Positions 1 to 6,483 of a stretch of DNA of 9,791 nucleotides are shown here, in pieces. This stretch comes from an uncultured Acidobacteriota bacterium. GTDB lineage: Bacteria > Acidobacteriota > Vicinamibacteria > Vicinamibacterales > SCN-69-37. The notes under the pieces are model-generated. The model made no database searches and had not been told where the DNA came from. It saw only the letters and a program-made list of their open reading frames with translations. A program made the translations under genes and the position numbers. The DNA lies in the NCBI GenBank assembly GCA_937880585.1, contig CALFMR010000246.1:1-9791 (forward strand), read 5' to 3'. Position 1 is the first letter of the stretch, and each line of letters opens with the position of its first letter.

Positions 1-232
1 CGTCGCGCCTGTCGCGCATGGCGCGGCTCTCCAGGTTGAGGTTGTTCTGCAGCCGCAGCAGTTGCATCGAATCCTTGCGATTGCGATCGGCGAGCTCGGT
101 CTGGGGCGCGCGGAGCCGCGTCATCTCGCGGTTCACCGAACGCGAGTAGACCACGACGGCCGCCAGGGTCAGGATGAGCCCGATGAGCAGCCCCGGCGTG
201 GGCGAACGGCCAGGGGAGGAGCCGCGTGTCAC
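1..232 (-). CDS. N-terminal fragment of a membrane protein, probably a sensor histidine kinase (cut by window edge)
   Basis: About 77 codons can be read on the minus strand from a GTG at 232; the gene continues past position 1. An in-frame TAG lies eight codons upstream of the GTG with no ATG or GTG between, so this start is nearly forced. The product has a short polar N-terminus, one hydrophobic helix at about residues 14-29 (LLIGLILTLAAVVVY), then a charged, probably coiled-coil stretch containing LADRNRKDSMQLLRLQNNL. From memory, an RNRKDSLQLLRIQNDLN-like stretch just after a single membrane helix occurs in acidobacterial sensor histidine kinases, before the phosphoacceptor domain. No kinase domain is visible here, so the assignment rests on that resemblance only. 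The gene is divergent from the TPR gene. A generic membrane-anchored coiled-coil protein is the alternative. Confidence 0.55.
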   Translation of the reverse strand, partial: MTRGSSPGRSPTPGLLIGLILTLAAVVVYSRSVNREMTRLRAPQTELADRNRKDSMQLLRLQNNLNLESRAMRDRRD

Positions 233-254
233 GGGAATAGCAGGACGATACCAC

Positions 255-260
255 TATAAT
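255..260 (+). promoter_or_regulatory. Possible -10 box (TATAAT) for the TPR-UnbV unit
   Basis: A perfect TATAAT lies in an AT-rich island (ACTATAATTGACA) of otherwise very GC-rich DNA. Transcription starting about seven bases downstream would give a leader of roughly 16 bases before the ATG at 284. No -35 match is present at the usual 16-18 base spacing (the bases there read CGGGAA), so the call rests on the -10 box and its position alone. The same island read on the minus strand gives TATAGT (253-258), which could serve the divergent gene starting at 232. Confidence 0.35.
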
Positions 261-283
261 TGACACGCCTCCGCCGACACACA

Positions 284-1450
284 ATGCGGCTCCCCGTCCA
301 TCCATCGTGCGCCGTGTCGATTGCCGTCGCGGCGATCGTCTGCGCCACGCCTGCGTTCGCGCAGACACCCTCCGCGGGACCGCGCCCGGCGACGCCGGCC
401 GCCGCGACGTCGACCGAACCGGTTGCCGCGCGCCTCGGTCGCGTGCAGGCGGATCTCTACGGCCGCGCCGAACACCTCGAGGCCGACGTCCAGGAATTGA
501 AGGCAATTCTCGGCATCGATCCGAATCTCGCCGAAGCGCACATGCTGCTCGGGCTCGCCTATCGCGGCCTCGGGAAACCCGAGCTCGTCGGCGAATCGAA
601 GGCCGAGCTGCAGGAAGCGCTCGATCTGAAGCCGGATCTCATCCCCGCGCGGTTCTTCCTCGCCGAGGTGTATCTCGGGCTCGGTCGCTACGAGAACGTG
701 CGCGATGAAATGCAAACCGCCCTGCAGCAGGCGCCCGGGCAGCCGCAGTTTCTCGCCGTGCTCGGCGAGGCGGAGCGTCACCTCGGCAATCCGACGCGAT
801 CGGCGGAGCTGAACCGGCAGGCGCTCGCGCGCGATCCGACGTTCAGCCGCGCACGTTATTACCTGGCCCTCGCCCAGCTCGATCTCGGCGAGCGGGATCA
901 GGCGATCGCGAATCTCGAACAGGTCACCGCCGCGCACGTGCCGGAGCCGGACGTCTATCTCAGTTTGGGCAACGCGTATCTGGACGCCAGCCGCGCCGCG
1001 GATGCAACGACCGCTCTCGAACACGCCGTGACCATGGCGCCGACGCGCGCGGACGCGCACATCGCGCTCGCCCGGGCGTATCGCACGCGCGGTCTTTTGA
1101 CGAAGGCGACCGAGCAGTTGACGCTGGCCAAGCCGGCCGGTGACGCCGTGCAGCCGACCGAGGGTTACCAGCAGGTGGAGGCCGATCTGAACGTCGAATG
1201 GGGCCGACTGCGGCTACGCCAGGGACAACTCGTCGCCGCGCGCACGGCGTTTCAAAAAGCGATCGACATCGCGCCCGACAATGGCGCCGCGCACCAGGGT
1301 TTGGCCATGATCTATCTTCGGCAGCGCGACTACGCGCATGCCGATGCCGAAGCGACACGTGCGGCCGCGCTCGGCGCTCCGCTCTCGGCCGCCGATCGCC
1401 AGACGCTCGACGCCGGCCTCCATCGTCCGGCCGCCGGGAGCGCGAAGTGA
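284..1450 (+). CDS. Exported tetratricopeptide-repeat protein
   Basis: 388 residues from the ATG at 284. A TTG eight codons upstream is also open, but the ATG puts a clean signal peptide at the N-terminus: hydrophobic core at about residues 10-22, then PAFA before Q27, a typical signal peptidase I site. Residues from about 65 to 375 form roughly seven or eight TPR units with the usual signature, for example AHMLLGLAYRGLGK, ARFFLAEVYLGLGRYE, ARYYLALAQLDLGERDQAI, PDVYLSLGNAYLDA and AHQGLAMIYLRQRDYAHA. TPR arrays are protein-protein interaction scaffolds; no catalytic domain is visible. No Shine-Dalgarno sequence precedes the ATG, so a near-leaderless transcript is possible. The stop overlaps the GTG start of the FG-GAP/UnbV gene by four bases (GTGA). 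TPR proteins paired with CRTAC1/UnbV proteins recur in Acidobacteriota and related phyla; their shared role is not established. Confidence 0.9.
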   Translation: MRLPVHPSCAVSIAVAAIVCATPAFAQTPSAGPRPATPAAATSTEPVAARLGRVQADLYGRAEHLEADVQELKAILGIDPNLAEAHMLLGLAYRGLGKPELVGESKAELQEALDLKPDLIPARFFLAEVYLGLGRYENVRDEMQTALQQAPGQPQFLAVLGEAERHLGNPTRSAELNRQALARDPTFSRARYYLALAQLDLGERDQAIANLEQVTAAHVPEPDVYLSLGNAYLDASRAADATTALEHAVTMAPTRADAHIALARAYRTRGLLTKATEQLTLAKPAGDAVQPTEGYQQVEADLNVEWGRLRLRQGQLVAARTAFQKAIDIAPDNGAAHQGLAMIYLRQRDYAHADAEATRAAALGAPLSAADRQTLDAGLHRPAAGSAK

Positions 1451-3108
1451 CCGGACGGCTGTCACTCGTCCTCGTCGCCGCCGTGCTCGCGCCCGTCGCC
1501 CTCGCCGGACAGCGCCGCGGTGCGGCCCCGGCATCGGCGCCTGTGTTCACCGACGTCACGAAGGCCGCCGGCATCACGTTCGTCCACCAGTCGGGCGCCA
1601 CGCCTGACAAGTACATGTACGAGACCTTCGGCTCGGGCGTCGCCTGGTTCGACTACGACAACGACGGCTATCAGGATCTCTACTTCGTCAACGGCGCGGC
1701 CGGCGCGCCGAACGCGCTCTATCACAACAATCACGACGGCACGTTCACCGACGTCACGGCCAAAGCCGGCGTCGCGGGCATCGCAGGCTCGGCCGCGTCG
1801 AAGGCCTACAAGACCGGCGTCGCCGTCGGCGACTACGACAACGACGGGTTCCTTGATCTCTACGTCACGGCGTTCGGCGCCAACCTGCTCTACCACAACA
1901 ACGGCAACGGGACGTTCACCGACGTCACCGCCAAAGCGGGCGTGGCAGGCAGCGCGACTGAGTGGAGTACGAGCGCGGGCTTCTTCGATTACGACGGCGA
2001 CGGCGATCTCGACCTGTACGTCGACAACTACATCAACTTCCGACGTACCGATAACCCGTACTGCGGTTTCCAGAAACCGGGCTACCGCATGTACTGCAGC
2101 CCGACGATGTTCGACGGGACGGCGGATCGGCTGTTCCGCAACAACGGCAACGGGACGTTCACCGACGTCTCACGCGCGGCGGGCATCGCCAATCCGTCGG
2201 GCAAGGGCCTGGGCGTCGTCTTCTGCGACGTGGATGCGGACGGGCGACCGGACATTTACGTCGCGAACGACCAGGTCCGGAACTTCCTCTACCACAACAA
2301 CGGCAACGGCACGTTCCGCGACATCGCGTACGGCGCGGGCGTCGGCTTCGACGCCGACGGCAAGCCGCAGGCGGGCATGGGCGTCGACTGCGGCGACATC
2401 GACGGCGACCTGAAGCCGGATCTCTTCGTCACCAACTTCGAGGATGAGCTGGACACGCTCTACAAGAACCAGGGCGGCGGCCTGTTCGCGGACGTCTCGT
2501 CGACGATCGGCCTGCGGTCGAGTTATCTGCCACTTGGTTTCGGCACCAAGCTCTTCGACTACGACAACGACGGCGACCTCGACATCTACGCGACGAACGG
2601 CCACGTCGTCGACAACGTCGCGCTGTACCGGCCCTCGTCGAGTTACGACCAGAAGGACTTACTGTACGAGAACATCGGCGGCCGCTTCCGCGACGTGTCG
2701 GCTCAGAGCGGACCCGCGTTCCAGGTCAAGCGCGTCGGCCGCGGTCTGGCGGTGGCGGACTTCGACAACGACGGCGACCTCGACGTCGTGATCTCGAGCG
2801 TCGGCCGCCCGCCGGCGCTCCTCCGCAACGACGCGCCGCCGCGCCACTGGCTCACGCTCGCGCTGCACGGGACGACGAGCAACCGCTTCGGCCTGGGGGC
2901 GCTCGTCACGGTCGAAGCGGGCGGTCATCGTCAAGCGGCCGAAGTCACGAACGTGGCGAGTTACCTCAGCAGCAACGACATCCGCCTGCACATCGGCCTC
3001 GGCGCCGCCACTTCGGCCTCGCGCATCACGATCCGCTGGCCGAGCGGCAAGACGCAGACGCTCACCAACGTCGCCGCGAATCAGATTCTGAACGTTAAGG
3101 AACCGTAG
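1447..3108 (+). CDS. Exported CRTAC1-like protein: FG-GAP/VCBS repeats plus ASPIC/UnbV domain
   Basis: 553 residues from GTG 1447, chosen because it overlaps the previous stop as GTGA and begins a signal peptide (residues 1 to about 20, ending PVALAGQ); the longer open frame upstream lies inside the TPR gene. Seven calcium-binding-type Asp loops are visible: DYDNDGYQD (69-77), DYDNDGFLD (129-137), DYDGDGDLD (181-189), DVDADGRPD (261-269), DIDGDLKPD (317-325), DYDNDGDLD (371-379) and DFDNDGDLD (438-446). They alternate with LYHNNGNGTFTDVT-type segments, the pattern of an integrin-like beta-propeller. C206 and C217 flank a YRMY segment and could form a disulfide after export. The C-terminus, about 480-548, matches the ASPIC/UnbV domain (GLGALVTVEAGG, SYLSSNDIRLHIGLG, IRWPSG). 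UnbV/CRTAC1 proteins are extracellular or periplasmic with poorly known function; adhesion or ligand binding is an inference. The loop five sequence, DIDGDLKPD, is the least canonical. Confidence 0.93.
   Translation: MTGRLSLVLVAAVLAPVALAGQRRGAAPASAPVFTDVTKAAGITFVHQSGATPDKYMYETFGSGVAWFDYDNDGYQDLYFVNGAAGAPNALYHNNHDGTFTDVTAKAGVAGIAGSAASKAYKTGVAVGDYDNDGFLDLYVTAFGANLLYHNNGNGTFTDVTAKAGVAGSATEWSTSAGFFDYDGDGDLDLYVDNYINFRRTDNPYCGFQKPGYRMYCSPTMFDGTADRLFRNNGNGTFTDVSRAAGIANPSGKGLGVVFCDVDADGRPDIYVANDQVRNFLYHNNGNGTFRDIAYGAGVGFDADGKPQAGMGVDCGDIDGDLKPDLFVTNFEDELDTLYKNQGGGLFADVSSTIGLRSSYLPLGFGTKLFDYDNDGDLDIYATNGHVVDNVALYRPSSSYDQKDLLYENIGGRFRDVSAQSGPAFQVKRVGRGLAVADFDNDGDLDVVISSVGRPPALLRNDAPPRHWLTLALHGTTSNRFGLGALVTVEAGGHRQAAEVTNVASYLSSNDIRLHIGLGAATSASRITIRWPSGKTQTLTNVAANQILNVKEP
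1896..1926 (+). repeat. 31-base exact direct repeat inside the FG-GAP gene, copy 1
   Basis: These 31 bases, beginning CAACAACGGCAACGGGACG, recur exactly at 2139-2169. They encode the NNGNGTFTDV segment that links propeller blades. A related 23-base exact match joins 1888-1910 to 2287-2309. The repeat is coding and in frame, with copies 243 bases (81 codons) apart, so recombination between copies would remove or add blade-sized units without shifting the frame. Confidence 0.9.
2139..2169 (+). repeat. 31-base exact direct repeat inside the FG-GAP gene, copy 2
   Basis: Second copy of the sequence at 1896-1926, encoding the same blade-linking residues after the loop at 181-189. Identity stops abruptly on both sides. 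The protein segment is conserved across the family, so selection on the protein plus uniform codon choice may explain the match without recent duplication. Confidence 0.9.
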
Positions 3109-3209
3109 GCGCCCGCGCGGTGTCAGTCATCACGCGGACCGCAGGTCGGCGGTGGCGCGGAGGCGTGTGTTCCGGCCACTCGACGTCGCGTACGGCCCCA
3201 TTGGAGCGC

Positions 3210-3216
3210 GGAGGAG
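3210..3216 (+). promoter_or_regulatory. Shine-Dalgarno site of the ADOP permease gene
   Basis: GGAGGAG ends three bases before the ATG at 3220, with its GGAGG core five bases away. It is the strongest ribosome-binding site in the window and fixes the permease start, whereas the other genes rely on overlaps, GTG starts or weak sites. Confidence 0.75.
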
Positions 3217-3219
3217 CAC

Positions 3220-5745
3220 ATGGAGCGCATCGTCGGCGAGTGGGTCCGTGTCACGCGTCATGCGGGACGGCGTCTTCTGAAGCGGCCGCTCCTGGTCGTG
3301 GTGGCCGGTGGAACGTTGGCCCTGGCCGTCGGCGCGGCCGTGGCGATCTTCAGCGTGATCGACCGTGCCGTGCTGAGGCCGTTGCCGATTCCGCACGCTG
3401 AAGACGTCTTCACGGTACAACGCGCCGTGCCCATGCGAACGGGCGGTGTATGGCGTCTGACGGCGTTGCCGTGGGTCGCGACGCGCGATCTCGCGCGAAT
3501 CAGCGGGCCGGGCATCCAAGTCGCGTTTGCCACCGACGCCCGTGACAATGCGAGTCAGCAGATGGCGGTGCGGGTCGGACCATCGCAGTACACGGTCGAC
3601 GGACAATTCATCTCGGCAAATTTTCTTCGGATCCTCGGCGTCGCGCCGCTCGTCGGGCGAGACTTCACGCGAGAAGATGACATCGTCGGCGCCACGCCGG
3701 TAGCGCTGCTGAGCTACGAATTCTGGCAGTCGGCGTTCGCCGCTAGCCCGACGGCGGTCGGCGCGCGGATGGACGTGCACGGCACTCCGGTCGTCGTGAT
3801 CGGCGTGTTGCCCTCGTCGTTCCACGGCCTCTCCGTTGGCGAACCGGGCCCCGCGGTGTGGTTCCCGCTGATGACCGGGTCGGCGCTCGCCGACGGCCTG
3901 CCGAGCGATGGCGCGTATGGCGTTTCGACCGGGCCCGTGCCGACCTTCGTGCCCTCGCCGGTGTCGCCGCTGGCAGAATTCGAGACGGTGATCAGGGTCA
4001 CCCCCGGCAGGGTCCAGCAGACGAGCGCCCGGATCGAGGCCCTGGGTGGGACATCCAACTGGAGGATGGTGGGCCTCACCCAGACGCTGCTGCCGTCTGG
4101 CGTGCAATCACAACTCCGAACGTTCGTGGCGGTGCTGGCCGGCACCGTCTGCCTGATCCTCCTGATTGGAATGGCCGGGCTCGCCAGCGTGCTCGTCGCG
4201 CGAACGGAAGAGCGCCGTGGCGAGTTGGCCGTGTGTGCCGCGCTCGGCGCGAGCCGCACGAGACTGGCGATCGAGGCCGCGGCCGAGGCGTGCCTGCTGG
4301 TCGGCACGGGCGGCGCGGCCGCGTTTCTCGTGGCGCCGCTGCTGATTCGCGCGCTCGGTCGATTCGCGCTCCCCGGTGGCGTCGACATCGGCGATCTGCC
4401 CGTCTCACTGGACTGGCGTGCGCTGACCGCGGCGGTCGTCTGCACGGCGGTCGTGGGAGCGCTCGTCGGATTGGCGCCGGCCACGCGAGCGGCGAGCCGC
4501 CATCTCGCCCTGGAACTCGTCTCGCTGCCATCACACTTGCGTCAGTTCCGGCTGCTACGGGTGCTGATGGCCGTGCAGGTGTCGGTGTGCGTCGTCCTCG
4601 TCTTTCTCGCCGCGCTGTTCGTCCGGACCATGTCCAACGCGCTCGGCACCGACATCGGGTTCGACCAGCACCATCTCGTCGCCGTGACGGTCAGGGTCCC
4701 GAACACGCTCCGCCGGGCTGGGCCGGCGCGCGCCGAGCAGCTCCTGCGGCAGGTCCGCTCGCTGCCCGAAGTCAGCGTCGCAGCCATTGGCAGAGTGCCC
4801 ACGTTGGACAACACCGACGCGACGCTCAGGACCCTCCGCGTCGACGGGGCCCCGCCGGATCCCCGTCTGTCACTGGACGTGGTCTACGCGGACAACGATT
4901 ACTTCCGCACACTCGGCCAGCCCGTGATCCATGGCCGGGGGTTCACGCCGCAAGACCGCGGAGGCTCGATGCGGGTCGCCGTCGTGAACCGCGCGGCGGC
5001 CTCGCTGCTGTGGGGCGCGACGGATCCCATCGGCCATCGGCTGGGCGTGGTCTACGCGACGCGTTCGGACAACGACTACGTGGAATCCGATTACGCGATC
5101 GTCGGGGTCGCCGGAAATGTGAAGTTCGGGACGCTCCGGGACGACAACCGGCCGGTGCTCTATCTGAGCCGTACACAGAACGATGGGTTTCTTGCCGGAT
5201 CCATCGCAGCGTCAGGGCAGTTCCGTGTCATGGTCCGCACGACGACATCCGACGCGACCATGGCGGCTGCCCTGGCGAGCACCGTGGTCCGGAATGGACT
5301 CTCGGTCGCATCGGTCGAGAGCGTCAGCCAGCGAATCGACCAGATGCTGATGCCTCAACGGCTGGGACGGTTCCTGCTCCTGCTCCTTGCGCTCCTCGCG
5401 CTGGCCATTTCGCTGGTGGGAACGTACGGACTCGCCGGGTGCATCGCCGCGCAAAGCACGAGAGAGGCCGGGATCCGCCTGGCGCTCGGGGCTTCGTCAT
5501 CACAAGTGCTCTCGGCACTGCTGAAGCGGACGTTCGTGCCGGTTCTCTGGGGAGCGGCCATCGGCACCGGCGTCTCGGTGCTCGCCGAACGGCTCGTGAG
5601 CACTTTCCTCTACGGGCAAGACACGTTTCCCGTCATCGTGCTGAGCTCGGCGGTGCTCGCGATCCTCGCGACCAGCCTCGTGACGGCGATCGTCGGGCTC
5701 AGAAAGACGGGCCATCTCAGCCCGGTGGCCTTGATGACGACGTGA
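3220..5745 (+). CDS. ADOP-type (MacB/FtsX-like) duplicated ABC permease without ATPase
   Basis: 841 residues from ATG 3220. The N-terminus has the MacB/FtsX-type first helix (about 24-46, LAVGAAVAIFSVIDRAVLRP), then a MacB-like extracytoplasmic domain to about 295. The first FtsX permease domain spans about 300-435, with the coupling segment RTEERRGELAVCAALGAS starting at 328. A second half follows: helix at about 446-468, second extracytoplasmic domain to about 705, and a second FtsX domain from about 714 with TREAGIRLALGASSSQV near 748. This duplicated layout and length fit the acidobacterial duplicated orphan permease family; such proteins characteristically lack an adjacent ATPase, and none is found here. 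Substrate is unknown; by analogy to MacB or Lol systems it may move peptides or lipoproteins, or transmit mechanical force. The C-terminus (GHLSPVALMTT) departs from the usual RR-x-DP-x-x-ALR-like ending, and the preceding FLYGQDTF segment is shorter than the usual LYGVSPTDPLTF. Confidence 0.92.
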   Translation: MERIVGEWVRVTRHAGRRLLKRPLLVVVAGGTLALAVGAAVAIFSVIDRAVLRPLPIPHAEDVFTVQRAVPMRTGGVWRLTALPWVATRDLARISGPGIQVAFATDARDNASQQMAVRVGPSQYTVDGQFISANFLRILGVAPLVGRDFTREDDIVGATPVALLSYEFWQSAFAASPTAVGARMDVHGTPVVVIGVLPSSFHGLSVGEPGPAVWFPLMTGSALADGLPSDGAYGVSTGPVPTFVPSPVSPLAEFETVIRVTPGRVQQTSARIEALGGTSNWRMVGLTQTLLPSGVQSQLRTFVAVLAGTVCLILLIGMAGLASVLVARTEERRGELAVCAALGASRTRLAIEAAAEACLLVGTGGAAAFLVAPLLIRALGRFALPGGVDIGDLPVSLDWRALTAAVVCTAVVGALVGLAPATRAASRHLALELVSLPSHLRQFRLLRVLMAVQVSVCVVLVFLAALFVRTMSNALGTDIGFDQHHLVAVTVRVPNTLRRAGPARAEQLLRQVRSLPEVSVAAIGRVPTLDNTDATLRTLRVDGAPPDPRLSLDVVYADNDYFRTLGQPVIHGRGFTPQDRGGSMRVAVVNRAAASLLWGATDPIGHRLGVVYATRSDNDYVESDYAIVGVAGNVKFGTLRDDNRPVLYLSRTQNDGFLAGSIAASGQFRVMVRTTTSDATMAAALASTVVRNGLSVASVESVSQRIDQMLMPQRLGRFLLLLLALLALAISLVGTYGLAGCIAAQSTREAGIRLALGASSSQVLSALLKRTFVPVLWGAAIGTGVSVLAERLVSTFLYGQDTFPVIVLSSAVLAILATSLVTAIVGLRKTGHLSPVALMTT

Positions 5746-5843
5746 AGCTTGGACCGGCGATCGCTATACGCGTGGGATACCCATGGCATGGCAGTATGTG
5801 ACGCATTGAAGCAAGGGCGGCCGCCGCGCATCCGGTTCCACAA

Positions 5844-6431
5844 TCATTCGTAGCGGCCGGCCCGTGTACCCGCGATTCCAGCCCGTGCTCCGACCGCTCC
5901 CGTCGTTCCGGCGACGTGCGCGAGAACGAGATCGACGCACGCCTCCACGCCAACCGCATCCGTGCACAGCCGAATCTCGGGAGCGAGAGGCGGCTCGTAC
6001 GGAGCCGAGATACCCGTGAACTCGGCGAGCTCGCCGCGGCGCGCGCGGGCGTAGAGGCCCTTGACGTCGCGCGCTTCGCAGATCGAGAGCGGCGCGGCGA
6101 CGAAGACTTCGACGAACTGTCCGGCCGTGAAGAGGCCGCGCACGCGGTCGCGGTCCGCTCGGCGAGGCGAAATGAGCGCGACGATGGCGGTGACGCCCGC
6201 GTCGACGAGCAGGCGCGCGACCTCGCCCACGCGCCGAACGTTCTCGGCGCGATCGGCCTCCGAGAACCCAAGATCCTGACAAAGGCCGCAGCGGAGTGCG
6301 TCGCCATCGAGCACGCACGCCGAACGTCCGCGCGCGACGAGCGCCGCGTGCAGCGCACACGCGAGCGTCGTCTTGCCGGCGCCAGACAGGCCAGTGAGCC
6401 AGATGGCGTGGACGGAGTGCGCGGTCATCAT
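5844..6431 (-). CDS. cysC: Adenylylsulfate kinase (APS kinase)
   Basis: 195 residues from ATG 6431 (a second ATG follows at once; either could be used). APS kinase phosphorylates adenylylsulfate with ATP to give PAPS, the sulfate donor for reductive assimilation and for sulfotransferases; it is cytoplasmic. The sequence shows the P-loop GLSGAGKT (14-21), LDGDALR (41-47), the APS-site stretch DLGFSEADRAENVRRVGEVA (53-72), ISP with the usual serine at 88, ADRDRVR, and DVKGLYARARRGELAEFTGI with SAPYEPP, all in family order and spacing. The ISPRRADRD stretch has Arg where an aromatic is common (SPYR or SPFR), a small deviation. The last 20 or so residues (from about GTTGAVGARAG) are Gly/Ala/Arg-rich and look like an unstructured tail. 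No ATP sulfurylase, CysH or sulfotransferase gene is in the window. It lies 52 bases downstream of the hybrid kinase on the same strand, so it may be cotranscribed. Confidence 0.94.
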   Translation of the reverse strand: MMTAHSVHAIWLTGLSGAGKTTLACALHAALVARGRSACVLDGDALRCGLCQDLGFSEADRAENVRRVGEVARLLVDAGVTAIVALISPRRADRDRVRGLFTAGQFVEVFVAAPLSICEARDVKGLYARARRGELAEFTGISAPYEPPLAPEIRLCTDAVGVEACVDLVLAHVAGTTGAVGARAGIAGTRAGRYE

Positions 6432-6483
6432 CGTCTTGGTGATTATGCGCGTGTCGGGGTCGCGGTCCTTCTCGCTTCTGGCT

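Noticed and set aside
260..265. TTGACA as a -35 box
   Set aside because: A -10 box 17 bases downstream would fall at 283-288 (AATGCG), on the TPR start codon; there is no match and the geometry is unsuitable.
254..1060. 268-codon open frame on the minus strand opposite the TPR gene
   Set aside because: Composition and lack of motifs mark it as a mirror of the TPR codons.
3109..3219. Small gene or promoter between the UnbV and permease genes
   Set aside because: The only open frame there runs into the permease in another frame with Arg/Gly-rich sequence, and no -10/-35 pair stands out.
3130..4107. 325-codon open frame on the minus strand opposite the permease start
   Set aside because: Arg/His-rich composition, no domain, and fully overlapped by the well supported permease gene.
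3858..5801. 647-codon open frame on the plus strand overlapping the permease gene
   Set aside because: Arg-rich shadow in another frame; the permease frame has membrane helices and family motifs throughout.
5746..5843. Terminator between the convergent permease and cysC genes
   Set aside because: Only a 4-base stem (TGGGATACCCA, 5773-5783) and a loop-less palindrome (GGCGGCCGCC, 5816-5825) were seen, neither followed by a T-run on either strand. I see no convincing intrinsic terminator.
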